NCBI GenBank assembly: GCA_943373175.1
Contig: CALSBM010000037.1
Coordinates: 1 to 30,133 of the forward strand
DNA from: JAIXUI01 sp943373175
GTDB lineage: Bacteria; Bacteroidota; Bacteroidia; UBA7662; JAIXUI01
Reading direction: 5' to 3'
DNA length: 30,133 nt
Below the pieces are notes generated by a model, which saw only the letters and a list, made by a program, of their open reading frames with translations, made no database searches and was not told the DNA's origin. Both the position numbers and the translations under genes were made by a program. Shown here in pieces: positions 1-10,500 of this stretch. Every line of letters begins with the position of its first letter. Position 1 is the stretch's first letter.

Positions 1-93
1 GGATACCTAGTAAGTGAAATTAAACCATCAGATGGGTTGGTTATTGTAGCTAAAATACGTGATGAGAAGTCGAAGGTTTGTAAGAGCGAATAG
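1..93 (+). CDS. Possible C-terminal tail of a gene cut by the left window edge
   Basis: Frame 1 is open from the first base to a TAG at 91-93 and encodes 30 residues that read like ordinary protein, including DGLVIVAKIRDEKSKVCKSE at the end. No start codon is visible because the gene would begin outside the window. Thirty open codons can occur by chance, so this is weak. I recognise no family. No gene follows it for almost 900 bases. Confidence 0.3.
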   Translation, partial: GYLVSEIKPSDGLVIVAKIRDEKSKVCKSE

Positions 94-191
94 CCGCAAC
101 AGTCAAAGACAAAATCTAATTTCAGACTAACCATTAACTTCAATATTCGAAGAGTTGAACATCTGTAGTTAATGCGCATGAAGTTAAAATT

Positions 192-236
192 CAAGCATTG
201 AAAGAAATCTTCACACGGGGCTTCTATCAATGCTTG
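192..236. repeat. Short inverted repeat (hairpin)
   Basis: CAAGCATTGA at 192-201 is the exact reverse complement of TCAATGCTTG at 227-236, with a 25-nt loop. It lies about 100 bases after the possible gene tail at the left edge. There is no T-run after it on the plus strand, so it is not a standard terminator. Its role is unknown. Confidence 0.4.
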
Positions 237-530
237 TTTCAGAGTTACAACAAAGGACGTGTAGTCGAGCAATCTTCTTCTGAACGGGGTAGTGTAGCCA
301 GAAGAATTAGGTGGAAATATGGGCATAAGCTTGATAATTGATACTAATGCAATATAGTTGTTTCATCGATAGTGTCAACTTAGAACTTGCCACGCATCGC
401 GTCTTTTTAAAAAATCCCTTTAACCATTTTCCTCGATGGGCTTCCACCTAATAGCAGGAAACATCCGCCAATAATCTCTATTAAACCGGGCACGCCGGGT
501 GTTAGGTCGATGAAATGATTGATAATTCAA

Positions 531-670
531 GTAGAGACGTCATTTATGGCGTCTCCGTGCGAAATAACAAAACCCGACAATCTTGAAATTCTAATGTGCA
601 ATGGCCGATATTATGGGGTATTTCCGGGTTTTTCAACAGGGTACTGAGACGCCATAAATGACGTCTCTAC
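531..670. mobile_element. MITE-like element with perfect 25-bp terminal inverted repeats
   Basis: The 25 bases at 531-555 (beginning GTAGAGACGTCATTTATGGC) recur exactly as the reverse complement at 646-670. Each arm is itself an imperfect palindrome, GAGACG...CGTCTC. A second, inner pair AAAACCCG/CGGGTTTT strengthens the fold of the 90-base interior. No transposase is encoded, so mobilisation would need an enzyme in trans, such as a RAYT/REP-type transposase (inference). The terminal GTAGAGACG...CGTCTCTAC motif resembles dispersed palindromic repeats known in Bacteroidota and Cyanobacteria. The flanks share only an AA dinucleotide as a possible target duplication. Confidence 0.65.
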
Positions 671-839
671 AAAATTCGCGGTAATTCCTCCATGATCCAT
701 GCGGCATATCCACCGAATGCCGGAATTGTGATTTGAACGGAAATAGGTTTGCATTGGAACCATCCCACCGGACACGTCGGGCGTATGGCCATTTGAAATA
801 CCATTGGATAATCATTCGCACGGAAATACGCTGTGCCGT

Positions 840-932
840 GTCCCTACCTGCTCTGATGGAGGAAAGGGGAACTCCGATTTTAATTTACGCTATTCCGATT
901 TTACCCGCCCCAACTATGCAGAAGGTAGGGAC
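840..932. repeat. REP-like inverted repeat
   Basis: GTCCCTACCT at 840-849 is matched in reverse complement by AGGTAGGGAC at 923-932, enclosing about 73 bases. Outside each arm the sequence continues with ACGG-rich motifs (CACGG before the left arm, ACACGGAGACACACGGCGG after the right one). The enclosed part contains an imperfect direct repeat starting TCCGATTTTA/TCCGATTTTAC. It lies directly downstream of the mutS2 stop codon, where it could also act as a transcript end structure, but no T-run is seen. Confidence 0.45.
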
Positions 933-973
933 ATACCAATTACACGGAGACACACGGCGGTGTTTCGCTGCAA

Positions 974-3421
974 CTATTTCATTTTTACGAGGGTAACGCC
1001 GTCGCCGCCACGGTCGGCATGCTCGCTTTCAAAACTGCTGACCCATTGATTGCCTTTGAGGTTTTCGCGAACGAAGCGCCTCAATATTCCATCGCCTTTG
1101 CCGTGCAGGATGCGGAGTTCGCCATATCCGGCAACAACGGCTTTGTCGAGAAATTTCTCTAAGGTGGCGATAGCGTCCTGGGTGCGGTAGCCGCGCAAAT
1201 CGAGCTGGTGGACAAACTCCATCTGTTGCTGTATGGCGGCTTGGGTGGCAGTGCTCACTTCCTCGGACTGAAAAACGTTGGTTTGCCGACGTTGCTTACG
1301 AGCGTCGGCATTCGACACTGGCTCCAGTTCTTCAAGGGCCACGGTCATGCGTAGGCTGTTAGATTCCAGTACAGCTTTGTTTTTCTTGATTTCTATCAGC
1401 AGGGCAGTGGCCTGAGTTTGTCGTATTCTCACATATCCGCCAACCTGAAGACTTCCACCAGTTACAATCGGTTCACCTTGGGTTTCGATTCGAATTTCCT
1501 TTTCCCTTGGTTTTAAATCTTCCTGAATGGCTTTGAGGGCTTCGCGTGCAAGCAACACCACTTCTTTGTCGGCTTTCGACTCTTTAATGCTTCGAATCAC
1601 GTTCTCGACTTCGCGGTTGGTTCGAGAAAGGAGTTCCTTCATTTCTTCGCGAGTTTTTCGGATGATTTCCTGCTTGCGGATTTTTATTTCGTGATCGTTG
1701 ATTTGGTGTTTTTTAATGAGCTCGTCGAGCAATTCATCCTTCTGCCGGACAAGGTGCTTGAGTTTGTTCATTTCTTGCTTTTCGTTTTCCAGCTCTAACA
1801 AAAGCTCTTCAACGTTTTGGGTGCGTTGACCAATTTTTTCACCTGCTGACTGTAGCACTTCGGAGCTCAAGCCGATTTTCCGGGCTATTTCGAGTGCGAA
1901 TGAGCTACCGGGCTGGCCGGTGACTAACTCAAATCGTGGCTGAAGGCTTTTGGTGTCGAAGGTCATGGCGGCGTTAACCACGGCTTCAGTTCGGCTGGCG
2001 AAGGCTTTTAGGTTGGAGAAGTGGGTGTTTACGATGCCTTTCGCCCCGGTTTTCACCAATTGTTCGAGAATGGCTTCAGCAATAGGACCTCCAATCTGAG
2101 GGTCGGTACCGGTACCAAATTCGTCGATGAGAAAGAGGCTATCCGGATTGGCGTTTTCGGTGAACGCCTTCATGTGGGTGAGGTGAGAGCTGTAAGTAGA
2201 AAGGTCGTTTTCGATGGACTGGTCGTCGCCGATGTTGACAAAGAGCTGTTTGAAAATCTGAATACCGCTTTCGGGAGCGGTTGGAATGGGCAATCCCGCT
2301 TGTGCCATCAGATGTAGCAACCCTACCGCTTTAAGGGTAATGGATTTACCACCGGCATTAGGACCAGAAATGAGCAGGATTCGTTTTTCGGTATCGAGTT
2401 TAAGGCTGAAGGGGACGACCGGTTTTCCCTGTTTCCGATGATGAACAAGGAGCAGGGGATGGCGAGCCGTAAAGAGTTGGAGGGCAGGTTGAGGTAAACT
2501 GCCTACCGGCTCACCGTCGTATTCGGTAGAGAGGAGGTGGCAAGCTCGGATGAAATCGAGGTGCGTGAGAAAGTCGAGGTATTGATGCAGGAGTGGAAGC
2601 TCAGGACGAAGTTGATCGGCAAGTTCAAGCAGGATGCGGCGAACTTCGCGTTTCCAAGCGAGCTCCATGTCACGCACTTCGTTGTTAAGTTCGAGGACTT
2701 CGGCGGGTTCGAGGTAAACGGTCTGTCCGGTAGCGGATTCGTCGATGATGAAGCCACGGATTTTGCGTTTATGTTCGGCGAGCAGCGGGATAACGAGTCT
2801 GCCATCGCGCAATCCTACGAGGCCATCGCCAGTCCAGCCTTCTTCTTTTGCTTTGCGGTAGATGCTATCGGTTTTCCGTCGCAGTTCGGTACGGGCGCGT
2901 TGAACACGTTCGTGCAGGGTCTGCAAAGTTTTACTGGCATCGGGTTTCATTTCACCTTCTTCGTCCACCACCTTATCGATGCGGGTAAACAGCGTCCGGT
3001 TGATGGTGAGCTGATGGGCAAGCTGGGAGAGGCGTGGGAGTGCTTGTTTTTTCCGTGCGAGGAAGTCGTAAACCTGAAAGCAAGAGCGAAGCATGAATTT
3101 AACATCGCGCCAGCTTTCGGACTCAATAAGGTTTCCTTCTAATTCCAGGGCTTGCATCACCGGGCGAAGCTCCGGTAACCGGAGTTCCGGCCAGCGGTCG
3201 GCAGTTTGGGTAGAGAGGGAGTATTCTTTGACCAGGTTGAGCGCGTCGGAGATTAGGTCGTAGCGAGTTTCTGGAACAAGGATTAGTGCGCGTTCAGCAG
3301 CCTTTATGCTTTGGCAACGACTGGCAAGCATTTCCCTGATTTGCTGGAATTCCAGTACTTGCAGGGCGTTGGCAGGGTATAGTTTCAGAGCAGAAGGCGA
3401 CTCTTCAGTAAAGGCGTGCAT
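974..3421 (-). CDS. mutS2: MutS2 family ATPase/endonuclease (MutS domain V plus Smr domain)
   Basis: This 815-residue protein has the full MutS2 layout and lacks the mismatch-reading domain I of MutS. It has an N-terminal core/clamp region (about 1-330), an ABC-type ATPase with Walker A GPNAGGKS (353-360), a signature region STYSSHLTHMK (408-418), Walker B LFLIDEFGTGTDP (429-441) and a switch histidine in NTHFS (467). A charged coiled coil follows (about 535-645), then a C-terminal Smr nuclease domain with DLRGYRT (741-747) and LHGKGDGIL (772-780). The family binds branched DNA, suppresses homologous recombination and, in some bacteria, rescues collided ribosomes. The length is normal and all ATPase motifs look intact. 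The ATG at 3421 overlaps the end of the upstream DUF4296 gene by 17 bases, so the two are probably cotranscribed and translationally coupled. Confidence 0.96.
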   Translation of the reverse strand: MHAFTEESPSALKLYPANALQVLEFQQIREMLASRCQSIKAAERALILVPETRYDLISDALNLVKEYSLSTQTADRWPELRLPELRPVMQALELEGNLIESESWRDVKFMLRSCFQVYDFLARKKQALPRLSQLAHQLTINRTLFTRIDKVVDEEGEMKPDASKTLQTLHERVQRARTELRRKTDSIYRKAKEEGWTGDGLVGLRDGRLVIPLLAEHKRKIRGFIIDESATGQTVYLEPAEVLELNNEVRDMELAWKREVRRILLELADQLRPELPLLHQYLDFLTHLDFIRACHLLSTEYDGEPVGSLPQPALQLFTARHPLLLVHHRKQGKPVVPFSLKLDTEKRILLISGPNAGGKSITLKAVGLLHLMAQAGLPIPTAPESGIQIFKQLFVNIGDDQSIENDLSTYSSHLTHMKAFTENANPDSLFLIDEFGTGTDPQIGGPIAEAILEQLVKTGAKGIVNTHFSNLKAFASRTEAVVNAAMTFDTKSLQPRFELVTGQPGSSFALEIARKIGLSSEVLQSAGEKIGQRTQNVEELLLELENEKQEMNKLKHLVRQKDELLDELIKKHQINDHEIKIRKQEIIRKTREEMKELLSRTNREVENVIRSIKESKADKEVVLLAREALKAIQEDLKPREKEIRIETQGEPIVTGGSLQVGGYVRIRQTQATALLIEIKKNKAVLESNSLRMTVALEELEPVSNADARKQRRQTNVFQSEEVSTATQAAIQQQMEFVHQLDLRGYRTQDAIATLEKFLDKAVVAGYGELRILHGKGDGILRRFVRENLKGNQWVSSFESEHADRGGDGVTLVKMK

Positions 3422-3752
3422 TCAGTCGGGCAGTAACGGTATCGTAAATGGATTTCAGAATAATCGGTTGATTCTCTTGATAAAACTTTAAGCTTCGCCG
3501 AAAAGTTTTCTCGTCGGTTTTATGATGTCGAAAAACATCGCGGTACCAAGACCGAATGACCGTGTCGGAAGTCATTTGATATTGAGTTCCTGTTTGGATA
3601 TTTTTCTGAGCTTCCAACAAATGGATATCGGTTAGCACTTCGGCCAGTTTTTCTTTTCCGAGCGTATTCTTCGGCGGGTTTTGGTTGTTGTAATCAGGGC
3701 TACAGGCAAACAACAGGGCAATTAACGCGGTTGCCAAAAGACGTTTGAACAT
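3405..3752 (-). CDS. DUF4296-type lipoprotein
   Basis: This 115-residue protein begins with a lipoprotein signal peptide; the lipobox is LLFAC with the lipidated cysteine at residue 17. The mature part is a small helical domain containing KEKLAEVLTDIHLLEAQ (about 34-50) and a SWYRDVFRHHKTDEKTF segment, which matches the DUF4296 pattern common in Bacteroidota. Its biochemical role is unknown. The protein should sit on the periplasmic face of the inner or outer membrane. The gene is first in a two-gene unit: its TGA at 3405-3407 lies inside the first codons of mutS2. A weak -7 box (CACCTTTG) ends four bases before the ATG, which would make the transcript nearly leaderless. Confidence 0.85.
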   Translation of the reverse strand: MFKRLLATALIALLFACSPDYNNQNPPKNTLGKEKLAEVLTDIHLLEAQKNIQTGTQYQMTSDTVIRSWYRDVFRHHKTDEKTFRRSLKFYQENQPIILKSIYDTVTARLNARLY

Positions 3753-3756
3753 GTTG

Positions 3757-3764
3757 CAAAGGTG
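3757..3764 (-). promoter_or_regulatory. Candidate -7 box for the DUF4296-mutS2 unit
   Basis: On the minus strand the sequence is CACCTTTG, one mismatch from the Bacteroidota -7 consensus TAnnTTTG. It is followed by four bases and then the ATG. No clear -33 TTTG is seen. The support is mainly the same four-base spacing found before three other starts in this window. Confidence 0.35.
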
Positions 3765-3788
3765 GCAACTTTCCCCGCAAACAACGTT

Positions 3789-3796
3789 TAAATTTG
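3789..3796 (+). promoter_or_regulatory. Bacteroidota -7 promoter box for yggS
   Basis: TAAATTTG fits the consensus TAnnTTTG exactly. Only four bases (CGCC) separate it from the ATG at 3801, so transcription should begin at or beside the A of the start codon. No good -33 element is visible. The 48-base gap also serves the divergent DUF4296-mutS2 unit. Confidence 0.55.
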
Positions 3797-3800
3797 CGCC

Positions 3801-4469
3801 ATGCAGGAGGTTGGAAATCGATATAGAAGGCTGAAGGAGTCATTGCCAGAGTCTGTTTGTCTATTGGCAGTAAGCAAGACATATCCTTCGTCCCATCTGC
3901 TTCCCGCTTACGAAGCCGGTTGCCGTGATTTCGGAGAAAATAGGGTTCAAGAGTTGGTAGCGAAAGCTCAGGAAATGCCGGGCGATATCCGATGGCATTT
4001 GATTGGCACTTTACAACGAAACAAAGTAAAGTACATCGCCAGCTTTATCTTTATGATTCATTCGGTGGACTCTGAGGAATTGTTGGCTGAAATAAGTAAG
4101 CAGGCGATGAAACATAACAGGGTTATCCGGGTGCTTATCCAAATTCATATTGCAAAGGAAGAAACGAAGTCGGGGATGAGTCCGGAGGAGTTTAGCACTT
4201 GGCTTTCAGCCTTTTCTCCTGAGGAGTTTCCTGGCGTTCAAGTGTGCGGACTCATGACTTTGGCGAGTTTTACGAATGATGAGGTGCAACTCAAACAAGA
4301 ATTTGCGGCGATGCGTCAATTGTTTGATGAAATGTGCGCTTTTGGAGTCTTTCCTGTGGGACAAGTAGAAGTTTTGTCGATGGGAATGAGTAGTGACTAC
4401 CCCATAGCGGTGGAAGCCGGTGCTACCCATGTTCGAATCGGGAGCAGTATTTTCGGTTCACGAAGTTGA
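3801..4469 (+). CDS. yggS: YggS/PLPBP family PLP homeostasis protein
   Basis: This 222-residue protein matches the PLP-binding protein family (YggS, YlmE, PROSC) along its whole length. Its TIM-barrel-like fold carries the PLP lysine in LLAVSKTYP (K26), then FGENRVQE, WHLIGTLQRNK, a CGLMTLA segment and the C-terminal phosphate-binding region SMGMSSDYPIAVEAGATHVRIGSSIFG. Family members bind pyridoxal phosphate without known enzymatic turnover and help control cytosolic PLP and amino-acid balance. The start at 3801 gives the expected N-terminus, about 20 residues before the AVSKT motif. It is transcribed divergently from the DUF4296-mutS2 unit and ends 91 bases before the giant gene. Confidence 0.93.
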   Translation: MQEVGNRYRRLKESLPESVCLLAVSKTYPSSHLLPAYEAGCRDFGENRVQELVAKAQEMPGDIRWHLIGTLQRNKVKYIASFIFMIHSVDSEELLAEISKQAMKHNRVIRVLIQIHIAKEETKSGMSPEEFSTWLSAFSPEEFPGVQVCGLMTLASFTNDEVQLKQEFAAMRQLFDEMCAFGVFPVGQVEVLSMGMSSDYPIAVEAGATHVRIGSSIFGSRS

Positions 4470-4499
4470 AATCCAATCCATAGGGTTCAACGAAATGTT

Positions 4500-4528
4500 A
4501 ACACCCGCATAAGCCGTGTGTTTTTTTT
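4500..4528 (+). terminator. Weak candidate terminator after yggS
   Basis: AACAC (4500-4504) can pair with GTGTT (4518-4522), followed directly by a run of eight T (4521-4528). The stem is only five pairs and has a 13-base loop, so efficiency would be low. It is the only terminator-like structure between yggS and the giant gene. Confidence 0.25.
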
Positions 4529-4529
4529 G

Positions 4530-4537
4530 CAAATTTG
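4530..4537 (+). promoter_or_regulatory. Candidate -7 box for the giant repeat protein gene
   Basis: CAAATTTG differs from TAnnTTTG at one position and lies 23 bases before the ATG at 4561, which would give a short leader. No clear -33 TTTG is seen at the expected distance. Weak on its own. Confidence 0.3.
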
Positions 4538-4560
4538 AAATCGATTAGAAAGTCGTTCTT

Positions 4561-7500
4561 ATGAAACAAATTTTTACAATTGGTAGAAAAACGTGCTTGT
4601 TAGTTATGCTGGTTTTAGCCGGTTTATTGGCTAATGCACAAACGATTACCATTACCAGCCCGAATGGAGGTGAAGTACTACCGGGATGTACACAATACGC
4701 GGTCGGTTGGAATACCACCGGCATTGTTTCCGGGTTTTATAACATTGATTTCTCCATCAATGGCGGGCTTACGTGGAGCGCGGTGGCAACTAACTTTCAG
4801 GCGCCTTCTCGTAGTTTTACTTGGACCGTACCCAATGTGAGTACTAGTAACGGGTTAGTACGGGTGATGGATGCCCAGAATACCAATGTTCGAGATCTGA
4901 GCAACAATCCCTTTACCATAACAGCACCAATGGTGTTAAATAGCCCGAACGGAGGCCAAGTATGGCCCGGTCAAAGTTTACAGACCATCAGTTGGGCAGC
5001 TTCTTCAGGAGGTTCGAATAGCTTTAACATCGATTATAGTACCGATGCGGGCAGTTCCTGGACTTCAATAGTTACTAATTGGACTACTTTTTCGAATAGT
5101 TATTCTTGGACGGTTCCCAATACGCCATCGACTACTGTTTTAGTGAGGGTTACTGATGCCAGCTTTCCATGTCGAACTGATTTCTCAGACAATGTATTTA
5201 CCATCACTCCTGCACCGTCTAGCCTAAACATCACGAATCCTACGGTGGGTATGACTTGGTATGCAGGTCAATTGGTCAATGTCACTTGGACTAATGCGAA
5301 CCTTCCTTCTAATTTCGTTCGAATTGATTATTCTTTTGACAATGGGGTTAGTTGGAATTTGGTAACCGCTTCAACGCCTACCAATCCTTCTTCAGGAAGT
5401 TTTAACTGGACCTTACCCAATACCCCGACGACTCAAGCAAGAGTTAGAGTAAGGCACGTCACTGATACTACTATTTCTACGGTTTCACAGGCATTTACAA
5501 TCCGTCCGTTTGTGGTGATTACCAGCCCGGCAGGAAGCAACCAGTTTGCGGGGTGTAGCAATACCTCAATTGTCTGGAGCAGAGGTGGAACATCGAATTC
5601 CTGGAACCTGGATTATTCGATAAATGGAGGACAAAACTGGATTCCGATTACTTCCAATTATTTCACAACGTCTTCTACCAGTGTAAGTTATTTCTGGACT
5701 ATTCCCAACACGCCGGGAACGAATGTGGTCGTGAGGGTAACCGATGCCAACGATACCACCAAGCGCGACACTTCCAATTCCTTCACCATTATCCGGGATC
5801 AGAGCATTATTGTTAATGCTCCGAATGGAGGTGAAGTCTGGCAAGGAGGGAGCAACCGGACTGTCAGTTGGGCAAATCAGAACACCTCCTTTACATTGGA
5901 GATGTTGTATTCTACTAATAACGGACAGAACTGGACAACCATCTCAACAATCAGTTCATCGGTTAATCAATACACCTGGGGAGTGCCTAATATCCCAACT
6001 ACACAAGCGTTGTTTATGGTCAGGGACTGGAACAATACCTGTAAAAATGATGTAAGTGATGCCGTTTTTGAAATTACTGCTGCAACTCCTACGATAACGT
6101 TAACTAATCCAACCTCGGCAGTAAATTGGTATGCTGGCCAAATTCAGACTATTAACTGGAACCATCAGTTTTTTCCGAATAACTCTTTTGTTCGATTAGA
6201 GTATTCTACCGATGGTGGAGCTACCTGGCAGGTGATTGTTAACTCAGCACCAGCGGGAACATCTTCCGGTTCATTTAACTGGACAGTTCCGAATACACCA
6301 TCTAACTCAGCCAGAATCCGGGTGAGTTTGGTGGGAAATCCAAGTATATCTTCTACTTCACCAGTAAATTTTACTTTACTTCCGTTTGTAGTGTTAAGCT
6401 CACCAACCACTGCAGTAAACTGGGCTGCTTGTTCCAACCAGTCCATTAGTTGGAACAGAGGAGGAACTAGTAATATTTGGCGCTTAGATTATTCAATTAA
6501 TGGAGGAGCCAACTGGATAAACATTACGAATAACTTTAATACCGGCAGTGCTACTTTTATTAGTTATACTTGGTCGGTTCCGAATGTTCCTACGCAAGCG
6601 TTAAGAATCAGAGTTAGCGATGCACTAGATTTAAGCAAATCAGATTCGATGCGGGTTAATGGAGTTATCCTCAGAGACCAAAGCATCATCATTAATAGTC
6701 CTAACGGTGGACAAAGTTGGCAGGCTGCTTCTACGCAACAAGCATCATGGGCATCGAATAACGTGAGTTCCACTTTGGAGCTTTCCTATTCTACCGATGC
6801 TGGGCAGAGCTGGAATTTTATCACTTCGGTTAGTTCCTTCAACAATACGTACAATTGGACAATTCCAAATACTCCGAGTTCACAAGCGTTGTTCCGAGTT
6901 CGAGATTGGAACAATGCCTGTAAGGCAGATACCTCGGATGCAGTATTTGCCATTACTGCGCCTAATGCAACAATTACGTTAACCAACCCCACCTCAGCCG
7001 TGAGTTGGTATGCAGGGCAAAACCAGACCATAAGCTGGAATTGCTCTTTCCTCCCGAGTAATTTCGTGCGGTTAGAATATTCTACCGATGGAGGGTTGAG
7101 TTGGCTGACCATCGTTAACTCTACACCTACTAATTCAACCTCCGGTAGTTACAACTGGATTGTCCCCAATACTCCCTCTACACAGGCCAGAATCAGGGTT
7201 AGTCCGGTTGGTAGTCCTAGCATTCAGAGTACAAGTCCTGTAAACTTCACTTTATTGCCTTTTGTACTACTCACTTCGCCTAATGGCGGGCAGCAGTTTG
7301 CTGCTTGTGGCAATCAGTCGATCAGTTGGAGCAGAGGGGGAACAAGCAACAATTGGAGCTTGGAATATTCCATCGACGGAGGTTTAAACTGGTTACCGAT
7401 TACTTCTTCCTTATTTACTAATAGTAGCACGAATCTTAGTTATTCTTGGTCTGTTCCTAATACTCCTACTACTCAAGGGCTAATCCGCATTACCGACAAT

Positions 7501-10500
7501 ACGGATACTACCAAGAGAGATACTTCAAATGCCGTGTTTTCAATAATTCGGGATCAAAGTTTAATAGTGAATTCGCCTAATGGAGGCGAAGTTTGGCAGG
7601 GAGGAACTAACAGGGTGGTGAGTTGGGCAAGTCAGAATACCAGCAGCACCTTGGAGCTTTCCTACTCAACGGATGCCGGGCTAAGCTGGAATACCATTAC
7701 TACTGTGAGTTCTTTCACTAATCAGTACACATGGGCAGTTCCCAATGCTCCAAGTACGAATAGTTTATTCAGAATACGGGACTGGAATAATAGCTGTCGG
7801 CAAGATGCGAGCGATGGTTTATTTACTATTACTCCAGCGAATCAATCCTTCACCATCACTAATCCAACCTCTAACGTAAGCTGGTATGCTGGTCAAATTC
7901 AAACCATCAGTTGGAATAATCAATTTATCCCGACCAACTCCTTTGTAAAATTGGAGTATTCGACAGATGCAGGAGCTAATTGGATTACCATTGTCAATGC
8001 GGCTCCGGCAGGATCGAGTTCAGGCAGCTTCAACTGGACAGTTCCCAATGCGCCAACTACACAGGCAAGAATTAGGGTAAGTTTAGTAGGAAATACCGCT
8101 ATTCAGGCTGTTAATCCGGTTAATTTCACCTTGTTACCCTTTATCGTACTGACTTCACCTACCGGAAACCTTACTTGGCCTGCATGTGAAACTAGAACCA
8201 TTACTTGGACAAGAGGAGGGACTTCCAATCAGTTTAACATTGAATATTCCAACAATGGTGGAGCTAATTGGTTGCCAATTGCAAACAATGTCAACTTTGG
8301 TTCACAATCCAACTTATCCTACAGTTGGGTAGTCAATAATATTCCAACTAATCAATTCAGAATAAGGGTTACCGACTCTTTCGATCCATCTAAATCAGAT
8401 ACTAGTAAGAACGATAACACCATTACACGAAACCAGAGCATCATTATAAACACCCCCAATGGTGGTGAACAATGGAAAGGAAACACTGTTCAGCAAATTT
8501 CGTGGGCCGCTAATAATGTAAGTGGAACTTTAGAATTGAGTTATTCTACTGATTCTGGTATAAGTTGGAACTTCATCAACTCAGCCAGTTCTTTCAATAA
8601 TACCTTCAACTGGACAATTCCAAATACGCCTTCAACTCAAGCATTAGTAAGAGTTCGTGACTGGAATAATGCTTGTAAAAGCGATACTTCTAACGCTGTT
8701 TTTACTCTTACGCCTCCTGATCCTATTCTCACCTTAACTAGTTTCAATTCAGGCTCAACGGTTTATGCCGGACAGGTACAAAACATAAGTTGGAATAATC
8801 AGTTTTTACCAACCAATAATATTCGAATTGAGTATTCTATTGATAATGGTCAGAATTGGAGCACGGTAGTTAATTCAACACCGACAAACAACACCTCAGG
8901 TAGTTTTAACTGGACTATTCCCAATACCCCAACCCGTTTTGGGTTAGTGAGAATTAGTGTGGTTGGAAATGGTACAATTCAAAGCACCAGTACCTTGCCA
9001 TTCTTCATAGAATCGTTTGTAGTTCTGACTTCTCCTAATGGAGGTGAAAACTGGGCTGCATGTACGAATCGTACCATTTCCTGGAATAGAGGCGGAACTT
9101 CTACGCAATGGAAAATTGAATACTCGTTAGATGGTGGAACTAATTGGAATTTGATAACGGGAAGCCATTTTGGAAGCACTTCAGTAAATCAAAGTTATAA
9201 TTGGACTGTTCCCAACATGCCGAGTTCGGCAACTCGAATCCGGGTATCTGATGCTTTGGACGCCACAAAGGCAGATTCGAGTAATGGAGATTTTAGCATT
9301 GTTCAGGATCAGAGTATCATAGTAAATAGTCCTAATGGTGGTGAAGTGTGGACAGGAGGAACTAATAGGGTTGTAAGTTGGGCATCGAATGGTACATCCA
9401 GCACTTTATGGTTATTTTATTCCACCGATAATGGCCAAAATTGGACATACATCAACCAGGTGAGTTCATTTACTAATCAATATACATGGACTGTTCCTAA
9501 TACATCGAGTACGCAAGCAATTTTCAGGGTTCAGGATGCTAACAACTCTTGCCGAAATGATGTAAGTGATGCAGTATTTACCATTCTTCCGGCAGTTCCA
9601 ACATTCACTATTATCAGCCCAAATGGGGGAAATACCTTATATACCGGAACCTTACATACCATAAATTGGAGTTCTCAATTTGTAACAACCAATTTCGTTC
9701 GATTGGAATATTCGGTTGACAATGGCAATAGTTGGACAACTATCGTTAATGCAACATCAAATAGTGGAAGTTATAACTGGTCGGTTCCGAATACGATTAC
9801 TAGTCAAGCATTAGTTCGGGTTTCTGATTTCAGCAATGCCAATTTACTTGATGTAAGCAACTCTGTTTTCAGCATTTCACCTCCAATCAAAGTGCTTACT
9901 CCAAATGGAGGTGAGCAGTTGTTTGGTTGTGCTCAAACTACAGTTTCTTGGACAAGAGGTGGTTCTTCTAACAACTTCAGATTGGAGTATAGCATTGATA
10001 ATGGCCAGAACTGGATTTTTATCATCAACCTCACTACCTCTTCCACTTCTCCAACCTATAACTGGACATTGCCGGCAACAGGCTCTGCTTCCTATCGGGT
10101 TCGGATTATGGATCAGAATGATAACACCCGGGTAGATGTGAGCGATACAACCTTTACCGTATATGCTCCAATCACCTTGACAGACCCCAATACAGGAGGG
10201 CAATGGTTGGCTGGAAGTACTCGTAATATTACATGGACTGATACCTTAACATCTAAGAATTACAACCTTGATTATTCAATTAATGGTGGAAGTACTTGGA
10301 CTAACATTGTGGTTAATCAACAGATTTTAAATGGACAATATTCATGGACGGTTCCGAGTGTTCTTACTACGAACGGATTAATTCGAATAACTGAGTTTGG
10401 CTCATCGTGTAAGCAGGATATTTCGAACTTTCCCTTTACCATAACCCAAACTACAAATAGCCTTACTGTTACGTCTCCGAATGGAGGGGCTACTTATCAA

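Larger units (their letters stand above)
94..973. other. Gene-poor region with REP/MITE-like repeats
   Basis: No convincing complete gene lies between the TAG at 93 and the 3' end of mutS2 at 974. The region holds the hairpin at 192-236, the MITE-like element at 531-670 and the REP-like inverted repeat at 840-932. Short start-less open frames on the minus strand lie on either side of the 531-670 element. Small ATG-initiated frames here overlap the repeats and look spurious. Confidence 0.6.

Noticed and set aside
407..524. DoxX-like membrane protein fragment
   Set aside because: The GLIEIIGGCFLLLG segment recalls DoxX helices, but 39 codons are too few to assign a family.
733..1049. Small plus-strand open frames near the start of the window
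   Set aside because: They overlap the REP-like repeats and the end of mutS2 and show no protein-like composition or motif.
2537..3142. 201-codon plus-strand open frame inside mutS2
   Set aside because: It lies entirely antisense to a well-conserved MutS2 coding region and is a shadow frame.
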